Below, in pieces: positions 24,969-34,543 of a stretch of DNA of 64,000 nt. The position numbers were made by a program, and so were the translations under genes. Under the pieces are notes generated by a model. The model saw only the letters and a program-made list of their open reading frames with translations, made no database searches and was not told the origin of the DNA. The DNA comes from an uncultured Lachnospiraceae bacterium (GTDB lineage: Bacteria > Bacillota > Clostridia > Lachnospirales > Lachnospiraceae): the NCBI GenBank assembly GCA_910578795.1, contig CAJTSD010000010.1, forward strand, positions 1 to 64,000, in the 5' to 3' direction. Positions within the stretch are counted from its first letter, which is position 1. Each line of letters begins with the position of its first letter.

Positions 24969-27557
24969 ATGAATATTCAGCGGTTTACACAAAAATCAAT
25001 TGAAGCAGTCAATACCTGTGAAAAGCTTGCAATGGAATACGGGAATCAGGAACTGGAACAGGAGCATCTTCTGTATGCGCTTTTAACGATTGATGACAGC
25101 CTGATTTTGAAGCTGACGGAGAAGATGGAAATCAATACAGACTATTTTTTGGAGCGTGCAAGAAAAGCAATTGAAAAGCGCGTGAAGGTACAGGGTGGAC
25201 AGATTTATGTCGGTCAGTATTTGAATAAAGTGTTAATCAGTGCAGAGGATGAGGCAAAACACATGGGGGACGAGTATGTTTCGGTAGAACATTTGTTTCT
25301 CGCAATGCTTCAGAATCCGAATAAGGAAATCAAGGAAATTTTCAGGGAATACGGAATTACGCGGGAACGTTTTTTAAAGGCGCTTTCGCAGGTCAGAGGC
25401 AATCAGAAGGTTGTGAGCGATAATCCTGAGGCAACGTATGATACGTTGGAGAAATACGGTCAGGACTTGGTGGAGAAGGCGAGAAACCAAAAGCTGGATC
25501 CGGTGATTGGACGCGATAATGAAATTCGGAACATTATTCGGATTTTGTCGAGAAAGACGAAGAACAATCCGGTGCTGATTGGAGAGCCGGGGGTAGGAAA
25601 AACGGCTGTGGTGGAAGGACTGGCACAGCGTATTGTGCGGGGGGACGTGCCCCAGGGCTTGAAGGATAAAAAGATTTTTTCTTTGGATATGGGCGCACTT
25701 GTGGCAGGTGCAAAGTACCGCGGCGAGTTTGAGGAACGTTTAAAGGCTGTGCTTGAGGATGTGAAAAACAGCGACGGACAGATTATTTTGTTTATCGATG
25801 AGCTTCACACGATTGTGGGGGCAGGAAAGACGGACGGCGCGATGGATGCGGGAAACATGCTAAAGCCAATGCTTGCAAGAGGGGAGCTGCACTGTATCGG
25901 TGCGACGACGCTTGATGAGTACAGGCAGTACATTGAAAAGGACGCGGCGCTTGAGCGGCGGTTCCAGCCGGTTATGGTCAGTGAGCCGACGGTTGAGGAC
26001 ACGATTAGCATTTTGAGAGGATTAAAAGAGCGCTATGAGGTATTCCATGGTGTAAAAATCATGGACAATGCCCTTGTGAGTGCGGCGGTGCTCTCGAACC
26101 GATACATTACGGATCGTTTCCTGCCGGATAAGGCGATAGACCTGGTGGACGAGGCGTGTGCCTTGATTAAGACGGAGCTTGATTCCATGCCGGCAGAGCT
26201 TGACGAGCTGCAAAGAAGGATTATGCAGATGGAGATTGAGGTTGCCGCTTTGAAAAAAGAGGAGGATCGGTTAAGCGCCGAGCGTTTGGAGGCATTACAG
26301 GCGGAGCTTGCGGAGCAGAAGGCGGAGTATGACAACCGAAAAGCGCAGTGGGATAATGAGAAATCCTGCGTGGAAAAGCTTTCCAAATTGAGAGAAGACA
26401 TTGAAGAAATCAATAATCAGATACAGATTGCGCAAAGAGAAGGAAATCTTGAGAAAGCGGCGGAGCTAAGCTATGGAAAGCTGCCACAGCTGAAAAAGCA
26501 GCTGGAGGCGGAGGAAGCGGCTGCAGGTTCCCGGGAAATGCGTCTTGTGCATGAGAGTGTGTCCGAGGAGGAGATTGCAAGAATCATCTCACGCTGGACG
26601 GGAATTCCCGTGACAAAGCTAAATGAGAGCGAGCGCAACAAGACACTCCACCTTGACGAAGAGCTTCACAGGCGTGTCGTAGGGCAGGATGAAGGCGTCA
26701 CCAAGGTTACGGAAGCGATTATCCGTTCTAAAGCTGGCATCAAGGATCCGGAGAAACCGATTGGCTCGTTCCTGTTTTTGGGACCGACTGGTGTTGGAAA
26801 GACGGAGCTTGCGAAGGCGCTTGCGGCATCGCTGTTTGACGATGAGTCCAATATGGTGCGGATTGATATGAGTGAGTATATGGAAAAGCATTCCGTATCA
26901 AGGCTGATTGGAGCGCCTCCCGGATATGTAGGATATGACGAGGGCGGACAGCTGACGGAGGCAGTGCGCAGAAAGCCGTATAGTGTTGTGCTGTTTGACG
27001 AGGTGGAGAAGGCGCATCCGGATGTGTTTAATATTCTGTTACAGGTACTTGACGACGGACGGATTACCGATTCTCAGGGGCGCACGGTGGACTTTAAAAA
27101 TACAATATTGATTATGACTTCCAATATTGGGGCGAATTATTTATTGGAGGGCATTGATGAGCGCGGAAATATCAGTGAGCAGGCGCAGGAGCTGGTGATG
27201 GGCGAGCTGCGTGCCCATTTTCGACCGGAATTTTTAAACAGGCTGGATGAAACAATTCTGTTTAAACCGCTCACAAAGGATAATATTGGCGGTATTATCA
27301 AGCTGATTCTTGCCGATTTAAACAAAAGGCTTGCAGACAGGGAACTTTCCATTGAATTGACTGAGCGTGCAGAAGACTATATTGTGAAGAATGGGTATAA
27401 TCCGGTGTATGGTGCAAGACCATTAAAGCGGTATATCCAAAAATATGTGGAAACATTGGCGGCAAAGCTGATTCTTGCGGATCAGGTCAGGACAGGAGAT
27501 GTTATACAGATAGACCTGAATGGGAATGGCGACGAGTTAGCTGCCTTGGTAAAATAA
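24969..27557 (+). CDS. clpB: ATP-dependent chaperone ClpB
   Basis: The 862-residue disaggregase works with DnaK on aggregated protein. It has an N-terminal Clp_N repeat pair (about 1-145) and a first AAA+ module (Walker A GEPGVGKT; Walker B FIDELH). A coiled-coil middle domain at about 405-525 marks ClpB rather than ClpC, and a second AAA+ module follows (GPTGVGKT, with VVLFDEVEKAHP). The C-terminal D2-small domain is complete. ATG 24969 follows GAGGGAGG. A terminator follows the stop. Confidence 0.96.
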   Translation: MNIQRFTQKSIEAVNTCEKLAMEYGNQELEQEHLLYALLTIDDSLILKLTEKMEINTDYFLERARKAIEKRVKVQGGQIYVGQYLNKVLISAEDEAKHMGDEYVSVEHLFLAMLQNPNKEIKEIFREYGITRERFLKALSQVRGNQKVVSDNPEATYDTLEKYGQDLVEKARNQKLDPVIGRDNEIRNIIRILSRKTKNNPVLIGEPGVGKTAVVEGLAQRIVRGDVPQGLKDKKIFSLDMGALVAGAKYRGEFEERLKAVLEDVKNSDGQIILFIDELHTIVGAGKTDGAMDAGNMLKPMLARGELHCIGATTLDEYRQYIEKDAALERRFQPVMVSEPTVEDTISILRGLKERYEVFHGVKIMDNALVSAAVLSNRYITDRFLPDKAIDLVDEACALIKTELDSMPAELDELQRRIMQMEIEVAALKKEEDRLSAERLEALQAELAEQKAEYDNRKAQWDNEKSCVEKLSKLREDIEEINNQIQIAQREGNLEKAAELSYGKLPQLKKQLEAEEAAAGSREMRLVHESVSEEEIARIISRWTGIPVTKLNESERNKTLHLDEELHRRVVGQDEGVTKVTEAIIRSKAGIKDPEKPIGSFLFLGPTGVGKTELAKALAASLFDDESNMVRIDMSEYMEKHSVSRLIGAPPGYVGYDEGGQLTEAVRRKPYSVVLFDEVEKAHPDVFNILLQVLDDGRITDSQGRTVDFKNTILIMTSNIGANYLLEGIDERGNISEQAQELVMGELRAHFRPEFLNRLDETILFKPLTKDNIGGIIKLILADLNKRLADRELSIELTERAEDYIVKNGYNPVYGARPLKRYIQKYVETLAAKLILADQVRTGDVIQIDLNGNGDELAALVK

Positions 27558-27593
27558 AAATAACGCATGGTTTTATACCGTGCGTTATTTTTG
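27557..27593 (+). terminator. Bidirectional terminator
   Basis: AAATAACGCA and TGCGTTATTT pair, with a GG/CC extension, and T tails on both strands. It separates clpB from the leftward SGNH gene. Confidence 0.85.
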
Positions 27594-27595
27594 GG

Positions 27596-28498
27596 CTAAA
27601 TAACAATAGCATGTTTTAGTAAAAAATCTTTCCATATCGGATAGTATTGTGCCCGAATATGTACCTGATCCCATGTGTAGTCCGATATTAATGAACCGTC
27701 TGCACAAAGGCTGCTTTCATTAATGTCAATATAAAAAATATCCTTTTGGTTGGCGAGCGTGGCAATCAGCTTATTTCGTGCGGAAATATTTTCATTTGTA
27801 ATATTTTCATCCTCGCTTGACTTGCTTTCCGTTACAAGCAGATTTCCCTGTATGAAAATCAGTGCATCTGGCTGAAGGCTCCGGATATCCGCCACGACTT
27901 CCTTGTATTGCTTAAAAAATGTTTCAGGTGTACCCGTACCGCACTCGTTGATGCCGACCATAAGATAGATTTTTGAAAATTCCTGATCCGACAGGATTTC
28001 CCGTATGGTCTTTTTTTCGCCTTCATAGGTGAATTTTTTCTTGTCATAATCGTAAATGGATAGCGAGTTCTTACACAAAAAGGTGGCATTTTCAATGCCG
28101 GAATACTGGCTGATTCCCACGGTACGGGAGTCGCCGATAAAGCAGGCGTCTTTGAAATAATTGTCATCCGCAGTCGTAAAGCTGTATGTTTCGATATTGG
28201 TGGACATTATTTCCACTGCCGAAAGGTCGGTTTCACTGACACGAAAGGCAATATTGCCAAAGAGCAGGGAGTTGTTGTCGATAAACGATGCTGTCGTAAC
28301 TGTCCTGCTGCCCAAAAGATCCGAAAGATAAGTGCCGTCATGGATTGCCTTCATCGCCGTAACAAGCGGAATGTTTGGAACGGTATAGGTGTCTGCATTA
28401 TGATAATATAAAGCATTCCAGCGTGTTCCAAGTAGGCTGAACACCAGTGCCGATATTACAATCAATGAAAGGAGTGCATAATTTTTTCTGTCACTCAT
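27596..28498 (-). CDS. Membrane-anchored SGNH/GDSL hydrolase-like protein
   Basis: A 300-residue protein with an N-terminal signal-anchor (YALLSLIVISALVFSLLG) and an outer SGNH domain. Block I is CFIGDSRTVGI, block III carries the Asn of MVGINECG, and block V is DQVHIRAQY, with the catalytic Asp/His. Directly upstream on the same strand is an MBOAT O-acyltransferase. The pairing of MBOAT with an SGNH partner is typical of extracellular O-acetylation of a polysaccharide or cell wall polymer. The acceptor is unknown. Confidence 0.85.
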   Translation of the reverse strand: MSDRKNYALLSLIVISALVFSLLGTRWNALYYHNADTYTVPNIPLVTAMKAIHDGTYLSDLLGSRTVTTASFIDNNSLLFGNIAFRVSETDLSAVEIMSTNIETYSFTTADDNYFKDACFIGDSRTVGISQYSGIENATFLCKNSLSIYDYDKKKFTYEGEKKTIREILSDQEFSKIYLMVGINECGTGTPETFFKQYKEVVADIRSLQPDALIFIQGNLLVTESKSSEDENITNENISARNKLIATLANQKDIFYIDINESSLCADGSLISDYTWDQVHIRAQYYPIWKDFLLKHAIVI

Positions 28499-28521
28499 AA
28501 GGAAAGCTGCCTCCGATAAAT

Positions 28522-29940
28522 CTAAAATCTAAAGTATAAAAACGGGTTGTTAATGCCAATTGCCAACAGGTAAACGGAGTACCAAAATACCACAAGCAGT
28601 ATGAGGATTCCAAGCGCTTTGTCGCGCACTTTCTCAAAAAGCTTTTCAGGATAGCTGACAGAGAAAATAACACTTACTATTAAAAGCGGTGCATATAATT
28701 CAAGAAGTCTCCAAAAATCGGTTAGCGGGGCAGTCTGCACACCGCCAAAAAATGGAAACATTTTTAATAAATATACACGAAGCTCGGAAAAATCGGTTAT
28801 GGCAAAAACAATCCAGCTCACGGGAATATAGAGCAGAATATATAAATGTGACAAAAGCCATGCAAATATATTTTTGCTGTTTAAAAACCGAAGCATTATC
28901 GTTTTTTCAATCACCAAGAGGACAAAAATCAAAAGTCCCCAAAGAACAAAATTCCATGCCGCCCCATGCCAAAAACCGACAAGAAGCCACACAACAAACA
29001 GGTGAAAAACAGTGCGCAGCGCCCCTTTACGGTTTCCGCCAAGCGGAATATAGACATATTCGCGAAACCAGGCACCCAGCGTAATATGCCAACGCCGCCA
29101 AAATTCCGTTACACTCCTTGCTATGTAAGGATACCGGAAATTTTCAGGCATCGAAAAACCGAGCATATCGCCTAAACCGATTGCCATAACCGAATAGCCC
29201 CAAAAATCAAAATAAAGCTGCATCGAATAGGCAAAAGCGCCGAGCCATGCAAGCGGTGTGGAAATGCTTTCAAACCCAATTGTGCAGATTTCATTCCAAA
29301 GTGTGCCGATGCGGTTTGCAATAATGACCTTGTAGCCGAGTCCAACAATAAAGGTTTTGAGACCGCGGTCAATATTTTCAATGGATACCTTGCGTTCCCT
29401 TAAAGCATCGGAAATGTCAGAGTACACGACAATCGGTCCCGCAATCAATTGAGGAAACATACATATGTACGCGCCGAGACTGACAAAAGATTTGTCGGCT
29501 TTTACCTTATCGCGGTATACATCAATGATATATGATACAATTTGAAAGGTATAAAAGCTGATGCCAAGCGGCAGACTAACATTTAGCGTAAAAAACTGCC
29601 AGTCAATACCACATGTCTTTAGGAGCAGATTGATATTTTCAATAAAGAAATTTGCATATTTAAAAAAAAGTAACAGCCCGAAATTATATAAAAGTGCAAT
29701 CCAAAACAAAAAAAGCCGTTCAGCCCTGCCTCTTTGATACCTTGCAATGCCAAGACCGAACAGATAATTGAGAACGGTCGAGGCAAAAATTAAAAATAAA
29801 TAAAAAGGATCACCAAAACTGTAAAACACCAAACTGCCCAAGAAAAGTAAAGTATTTTTACTTTTTGAGGGCACACAATAATATAAGGCCAGAAAGGCAG
29901 GCAAAAATGCAAAAATAAAAGAAAGACTGCTAAAAACCAT
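28522..29940 (-). CDS. MBOAT family O-acyltransferase (AlgI-like)
   Basis: A multi-pass membrane protein of 472 residues with at least ten hydrophobic helices. Family marks include PLGISFYTFQIVSYIID, FPQLIAGPIVVY, the YIPLGGNRKG loop, and VGFWHGAAWNF with the conserved membrane His. MBOAT proteins move acyl groups from acyl-CoA across the membrane to an extracellular acceptor. The start follows GGGGAG. It is the first gene of a two-gene leftward operon with the SGNH protein 23 bases downstream. Confidence 0.92.
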   Translation of the reverse strand: MVFSSLSFIFAFLPAFLALYYCVPSKSKNTLLFLGSLVFYSFGDPFYLFLIFASTVLNYLFGLGIARYQRGRAERLFLFWIALLYNFGLLLFFKYANFFIENINLLLKTCGIDWQFFTLNVSLPLGISFYTFQIVSYIIDVYRDKVKADKSFVSLGAYICMFPQLIAGPIVVYSDISDALRERKVSIENIDRGLKTFIVGLGYKVIIANRIGTLWNEICTIGFESISTPLAWLGAFAYSMQLYFDFWGYSVMAIGLGDMLGFSMPENFRYPYIARSVTEFWRRWHITLGAWFREYVYIPLGGNRKGALRTVFHLFVVWLLVGFWHGAAWNFVLWGLLIFVLLVIEKTIMLRFLNSKNIFAWLLSHLYILLYIPVSWIVFAITDFSELRVYLLKMFPFFGGVQTAPLTDFWRLLELYAPLLIVSVIFSVSYPEKLFEKVRDKALGILILLVVFWYSVYLLAIGINNPFLYFRF

Positions 29941-30020
29941 GAGCTCCCCCTAAAGCGGCATTTGATCCGGCACCACAATCTGCAGAACATATTGGCGTAT
30001 GGTTACGCTGCCGCGAGAAT

Positions 30021-30029
30021 ATTATAGCA
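30021..30029 (-). promoter_or_regulatory. Extended -10 promoter for the MBOAT/SGNH operon
   Basis: Reading leftward, TGC-TATAAT gives an extended -10 element about 80 bases before the MBOAT start. No clear -35 box is visible. Confidence 0.4.
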
Positions 30030-30224
30030 AAAATACAGACTAAATTCTACTGGAAACCAAGAATTTGTGTATACGAATTTTTGTCAGTAAAAAGCTTTTG
30101 TTTTGATACTTTTTACCAAAGATATTGCATAAGGCATCCAAAATATGCTAAAGTTTTTATGGAATTTTGTTTTTTGGTAAATTTTAGGAAAAGAATGACA
30201 TCAGTGGGAAAGGGATGATATCCG

Positions 30225-31277
30225 TTGAAAAAAATAGTTGTTTTATTGATACTGCTTGCTTTGGCTCTTGCCGGCTGTGCGGATAAGACGCAGCCTTCAA
30301 ATGGAACGACGAGGATTGTACTGACGACAGGATTTGGCAGGGATGAGGTCTTTCGGATTGAAAAAAGCTCCTGTTTGCTTGCGGAAATTATGGTGTACCT
30401 GACAAATACGAAAAACCAGTATGAAAATACATTTGGCGAAGAAATCTGGAATGCTTCCTACAACGGCGAAACATTGGAAGGAAATATTAAGGATACGGTA
30501 CTTGCAAGAATGGCGCGGATTAAGGCATTGAATCTTCTTGCGTCGGAATATGAGATTGCACTTGAGCAAAATGAAAAAGAGCAGGCAAAACAGGCGGCGC
30601 AGATTTATCATGCCTCTTTAAATGATGCGGAGAAAAGGGCAATGGGAGTAGATGAGGCGCTGCTTTGCAGGATGTATGAGGAATATGCGTTGTCCGAAAA
30701 GGTATACCAGTATTTAATTGCGGATATCAATCCTGAAATCAGTGACGACGAGGCGCGGACAATCACGGTACAGCACATTTTGATTAAGACTTATTCTTTG
30801 AATGAAAACGGAGATCGAGTGGAATATACAAAACAGGCAAAAAACGAAGCGTATCAGAGGGCGCTTGAAGCGCTAAAGCGGGCGCGGGACGGAGATGAAT
30901 TTACAAGCCTGATTGCCGAGTACAGTGAAGACAGCAATTCCTCCTATTCTTTTATCAAGGGGAGTATGGATCCGGCTTTTGAGGAAGCGGCATTTAACCT
31001 TGGAACGGATGAAATCAGCGGAATCGTCGAAAGCTCTCACGGGTATCATATTATCAAATGTATCAGTACGTTTGACCGTGCCGAGACAGACAGAAACAAG
31101 GTAGTGATTGTGGAGCAGCGCCGCAGGGAAGTGTTTAATGAGGAATATTCAGGGTTTGTTGAAGGACTTACGAGAAACTTAAATCAAAAGCTTTGGGATC
31201 AGGTTGCTTTTATTGAGGATGAGAATGTGACGACGGACTCCTTTTTTTCCGTTTACGCAGAACAGTTTCACCAATGA
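30225..31277 (+). CDS. Parvulin-type peptidyl-prolyl isomerase lipoprotein
   Basis: Start codon TTG 30225 (no better in-frame start; AAAGGG upstream). The 350 residues begin with a lipoprotein signal and lipobox LALAGC (Cys18). A SurA/PrsA-like N-terminal helical domain leads into a parvulin domain at about 180-285: TVQHILIKTY, LIAEYSEDSNS and GIVESSHGYHIIKC. The loop between the first strand and helix is extended (SLNENGDRVEYTKQ). It would fold proteins outside the membrane, like PrsA. htpG follows behind a separate heat-shock operator. Confidence 0.88.
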   Translation: MKKIVVLLILLALALAGCADKTQPSNGTTRIVLTTGFGRDEVFRIEKSSCLLAEIMVYLTNTKNQYENTFGEEIWNASYNGETLEGNIKDTVLARMARIKALNLLASEYEIALEQNEKEQAKQAAQIYHASLNDAEKRAMGVDEALLCRMYEEYALSEKVYQYLIADINPEISDDEARTITVQHILIKTYSLNENGDRVEYTKQAKNEAYQRALEALKRARDGDEFTSLIAEYSEDSNSSYSFIKGSMDPAFEEAAFNLGTDEISGIVESSHGYHIIKCISTFDRAETDRNKVVIVEQRRREVFNEEYSGFVEGLTRNLNQKLWDQVAFIEDENVTTDSFFSVYAEQFHQ

Positions 31278-31322
31278 AAATTTATATAGGAATTATAAAA
31301 AGTATAAACAAAATATTAATTA

Positions 31323-31349
31323 TTAGCACTCAAACGCATCGAGTGCTAA
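31323..31349 (+). promoter_or_regulatory. CIRCE operator (HrcA binding site)
   Basis: TTAGCACTC-N9-GAGTGCTAA is an exact CIRCE inverted repeat with a 9-bp spacer. It lies just upstream of the htpG -35 box, so htpG should be repressed by HrcA and induced by heat. Confidence 0.95.
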
Positions 31350-31356
31350 TTTTTGC

Positions 31357-31385
31357 TTGACATTTATTTTTTTGGGGATTAAACT
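31357..31385 (+). promoter_or_regulatory. htpG promoter
   Basis: TTGACA (31357-31362), 17 bp, TAAACT (31380-31385). It begins eight bases after the CIRCE element. Confidence 0.65.
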
Positions 31386-31442
31386 TACTATCAGAACAAA
31401 ATATCAGAACCAAAAATATCTAAGGAAGGAATGTGATTTTTC

Positions 31443-33587
31443 ATGGCAGAAAAAAGAGGAAACTTGTCAATTAACAGTGATAATATTTTCCCGATAATTA
31501 AAAAGTGGTTGTACTCAGATCACGATATTTTTTACAGAGAATTAATTTCTAACGGATGTGACGCCATCACGAAATTAAAGAAGTTGGAAATGATGGGAGA
31601 GTATGAATATCCCGCGGGTGTGAAAAACGATATCCATATTGTTGTCAATCCTGAGGAAAAAACTTTGAAGTTTATTGATACCGGTCTTGGAATGACGGCG
31701 GATGAGGTGGAGGAGTATATCAATCAGATTGCTTTTTCAGGTGCGACGGACTTTATTGAAAAGTACAAGGATAAGGCAAATGATGATCAGATTATCGGTC
31801 ACTTCGGACTTGGTTTCTATTCCGCATTTATGGTTGCCGATGAGGTGCATATTGATACGCTTTCGTATAAAGAGGGCGCGCAGCCTGTACATTGGGAGTG
31901 CGACGGCGGTACGGAGTTTGCCATGTCGGACGGCAATAGGACGGCAGTAGGTACAGAGGTAACGCTTTTCCTGAATGAGGACTGCCTGGAGTTCTGCAAC
32001 GAGTATAAGGCAAGAGAAGTGATTAAAAAATACTGTTCGTTCATGCCGTATGAGATTTATCTTGAGAAGGCAAATGCGCCCGAGGAGTTTGAAACGATTG
32101 ATCCTGCGGACAAGAGGGACGATGATGTTGTTGTCGAGACGGTCACAGAGGAGAAGGAAATCCCCGGCGAGGAAATCTCCACAGAAGATGGCAAAGAGCC
32201 GGCAAAGGAAACGGTTGAGAAGCTTAAGATTAAGAAGCGTCCCATACCGCTTAATGAAACGCATCCGCTTTGGACAAAACATCCGAACGATTGTACGAAG
32301 GAAGACTATGTTGACTTTTACAGAAAAGTATTTCAGGATTACAAGGAGCCGCTGTTTTGGATTCATTTAAATATGGATTATCCGTTTAACATGAAGGGCA
32401 TTTTGTATTTCCCCAAGATTAATATGGAGTATGAGTCGATTGAGGGCACGATTAAGCTCTATAACAATCAGGTGTTTATCGCGGACAACATCAAGGAGGT
32501 CATTCCAGAATTTCTGCTGTTATTAAAGGGTGTGATTGACTGTCCGGACCTTCCGTTAAATGTTTCACGAAGCGCATTGCAGAACGACGGATTTGTGACA
32601 AAAATCAGCGAGTATATCACAAAGAAGGTTGCAGACAAGCTTTCTGGTATGTGCAAGACGGACAAGGAAAATTATGAGAAATACTGGGATGATATCAGTC
32701 CGTTCATCAAGTTTGGCTGTTTAAAGGATGACAAGTTCTGCGAGAAGATGACAGATTATATTCTGTTTAAGAATCTCGACGGAAAGTACCTTACGCTTCC
32801 GGAATGCCTGGAAGTCAAAAAGATTGATCCTGATGAAACGGAAAATGCGGAAAACAAAGAGAGCGCGGAAGGCAGCGCGTCCGCAACAGATGCCGAGACG
32901 GGCGAAAAGATTGAGGCGGAGGTCGTGGATGAGGATGGTGAAACCGTTGACATCCCGACAGAAGATGAGGAAACGAAGGAAAAGATTATTTATTACGTAA
33001 CGGATCCCGTTCAGCAGAGCCAGTATATCAATATGTTCAAAAAGGCAAAGATGGATGCGGTCGTACTTCCTGACAGAATTGACCAGCCGTTTGTATCGCA
33101 GCTTGAGTCGAAAAATGAGGGCATTAAGTTTTCACGTATTGATGCAGACCTTACGGATACCTTTAAGACAAAGAATTCGAAGAAGGTAGAGGAAGAGCTT
33201 GCAAAGAAGAGTGAGGAAATTTCCAAACTGTTTAAGAAAGCTGTTAACAAGGACAGCATTACGGTCAAGGTTGAGAAGCTTAAGAACAAGGATATTGCAT
33301 CCATGATTACGGTTTCCGAGGAAGCACGCAGAATGCAGGATATGATGAAGATGTATGCAATGCCCGGTATGGATATGGGAATGGGCAAGGAAGGCGAAAC
33401 GCTCATCTTAAATGCAAATAACAAGCTTGTGGAATATGTGCTTGAGCATCAGGAAGGCGAACATGTGGATTTGATTTGTGAACAGCTCTATGATTTGGCA
33501 TTAATCCAGCAGGCACCGTTACAACCTGAGCAGATGACAAAGTTTATCAGTAGAAGTAATAAGATTATGCTGTTGCTTGCAAAATAA
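31443..33587 (+). CDS. htpG: Chaperone HtpG (Hsp90) with two acidic insertions
   Basis: Bacterial Hsp90 of 714 residues, about 90 longer than usual. The GHKL ATPase shows YRELISNGCDAITK (Glu33, Asn37), DTGLGM and GHFGLGFYSAFMVAD. The middle domain carries the NVSRSALQND arginine site. An acidic linker at about 212-262 (DKRDDDVVVETVTEEKEIPG) separates N and middle domains, as in eukaryotic Hsp90. A second acidic insertion at about 458-515 splits the middle domain. The C-terminal domain ends in LLLAK without a co-chaperone tail. AAGGAAGG precedes the ATG. Confidence 0.95.
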   Translation: MAEKRGNLSINSDNIFPIIKKWLYSDHDIFYRELISNGCDAITKLKKLEMMGEYEYPAGVKNDIHIVVNPEEKTLKFIDTGLGMTADEVEEYINQIAFSGATDFIEKYKDKANDDQIIGHFGLGFYSAFMVADEVHIDTLSYKEGAQPVHWECDGGTEFAMSDGNRTAVGTEVTLFLNEDCLEFCNEYKAREVIKKYCSFMPYEIYLEKANAPEEFETIDPADKRDDDVVVETVTEEKEIPGEEISTEDGKEPAKETVEKLKIKKRPIPLNETHPLWTKHPNDCTKEDYVDFYRKVFQDYKEPLFWIHLNMDYPFNMKGILYFPKINMEYESIEGTIKLYNNQVFIADNIKEVIPEFLLLLKGVIDCPDLPLNVSRSALQNDGFVTKISEYITKKVADKLSGMCKTDKENYEKYWDDISPFIKFGCLKDDKFCEKMTDYILFKNLDGKYLTLPECLEVKKIDPDETENAENKESAEGSASATDAETGEKIEAEVVDEDGETVDIPTEDEETKEKIIYYVTDPVQQSQYINMFKKAKMDAVVLPDRIDQPFVSQLESKNEGIKFSRIDADLTDTFKTKNSKKVEEELAKKSEEISKLFKKAVNKDSITVKVEKLKNKDIASMITVSEEARRMQDMMKMYAMPGMDMGMGKEGETLILNANNKLVEYVLEHQEGEHVDLICEQLYDLALIQQAPLQPEQMTKFISRSNKIMLLLAK

Positions 33588-33676
33588 AAAAACGCAGGCT
33601 GCCGGACCTGCGTTCAAAGAATTTTCAAAGCAAATTCTTTCCGGAAAAATTTACACTGTTGCACTGTTTGATGCAT

Positions 33677-33722
33677 AAAAAAGACGGCTGACATGAGGAA
33701 GGAAAATGTCAGCCGTTTTTCA
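33677..33722 (+). terminator. Bidirectional terminator
   Basis: AAAAAGACGGCTGACAT pairs with ATGTCAGCCGTTTTT around a GA-rich loop. A second, weaker hairpin (AACGCAGG/CCTGCGTT) lies at about 33592-33614 just after htpG. Confidence 0.85.
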
Positions 33723-33730
33723 GTTGTTTT

Positions 33731-34270
33731 TTATGAATGCGGTATTACGCGAAGCTGTGTGATGCGGTCGTCACTGATTAGCCATGTGCTTTCACGGTCT
33801 GCGCCAATGACTTCACAGAGCGTAGAGTACAGACAAAGCTCCGGATTCCACAGATAATCACGTTCCTCATACATGCCCAAAAGCAGATCTCTGTCTATCA
33901 GTCCGGTAAAGCCAAGCTCTTTGACAGGCTTTAAGCCAAGCTCAAAGCCAAGGCGCGGATTGTAGGTGGAAATAATGATGCCTTCTTTTAAAATGTCATG
34001 TATGATTACGTTTTCATAACATTCCCTTACGACGCCTACCATACGGATTTCACAGGCTCTTGTGAGCAGCTCGTCCCGAATATCAGTCTGCATCAGATAT
34101 CTGCCATCGTCAACAGGAAAGGTAAAATTTTCGTCTGCAACGTCAGAATACAGGACATAGCGACCGATACCGAGGTAAACGGCAGCATATTCCCTGCCAT
34201 CATAGGTTACATAAAGACCGCCACGATACTCCCCCGTAGAAGTCCCTTCAAACTCAAAGCGTTCCCTCAT
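33731..34270 (-). CDS. Unrecognised soluble protein
   Basis: A 179-residue protein with no signal or membrane segment, started by ATG 34270 behind GGGAG. The N-terminal part looks beta-rich (GLYVTYDGREYAAVYLGIGR). The C-terminal part has FTGLIDRDLLLGMYEERDY and ends with STWLISDDRITQLRVIP. It is monocistronic and convergent with htpG. No family recognised. Confidence 0.6.
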   Translation of the reverse strand: MRERFEFEGTSTGEYRGGLYVTYDGREYAAVYLGIGRYVLYSDVADENFTFPVDDGRYLMQTDIRDELLTRACEIRMVGVVRECYENVIIHDILKEGIIISTYNPRLGFELGLKPVKELGFTGLIDRDLLLGMYEERDYLWNPELCLYSTLCEVIGADRESTWLISDDRITQLRVIPHS

Positions 34271-34299
34271 ATGTTATCTCCCTTTTAACTTATTATGTA

Positions 34300-34336
34300 A
34301 AGTCCTTAACTATTAATCATAATATTATAAGGACTT
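34300..34336 (+). repeat. Inverted repeat between divergent genes
   Basis: AAGTCCTTA (34300-34308) and TAAGGACTT (34328-34336) are perfect arms around an AT-rich 19-base loop. There is no T run, so it is more likely an operator or structured leader than a terminator. It lies between the leftward gene at 33731 and pilT. Confidence 0.55.
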
Positions 34337-34543
34337 CCAAAAGACAAGGGATTGTAGCCGAAAAAATCATAACAACACACTGTTTTCGGAATTGTTTGTT
34401 TTTTTTGAAATAATGCGACTTTTCCGGAAGCGTTCTGAAACGAGAAATTCGTTGATAATCTTGTGATTGAGTGATAGAATGATTAGGAAAACAGGTTTTA
34501 TTTCGGGAAAACTACGAATGAGATTAAGGAAAGGAATATCAAT

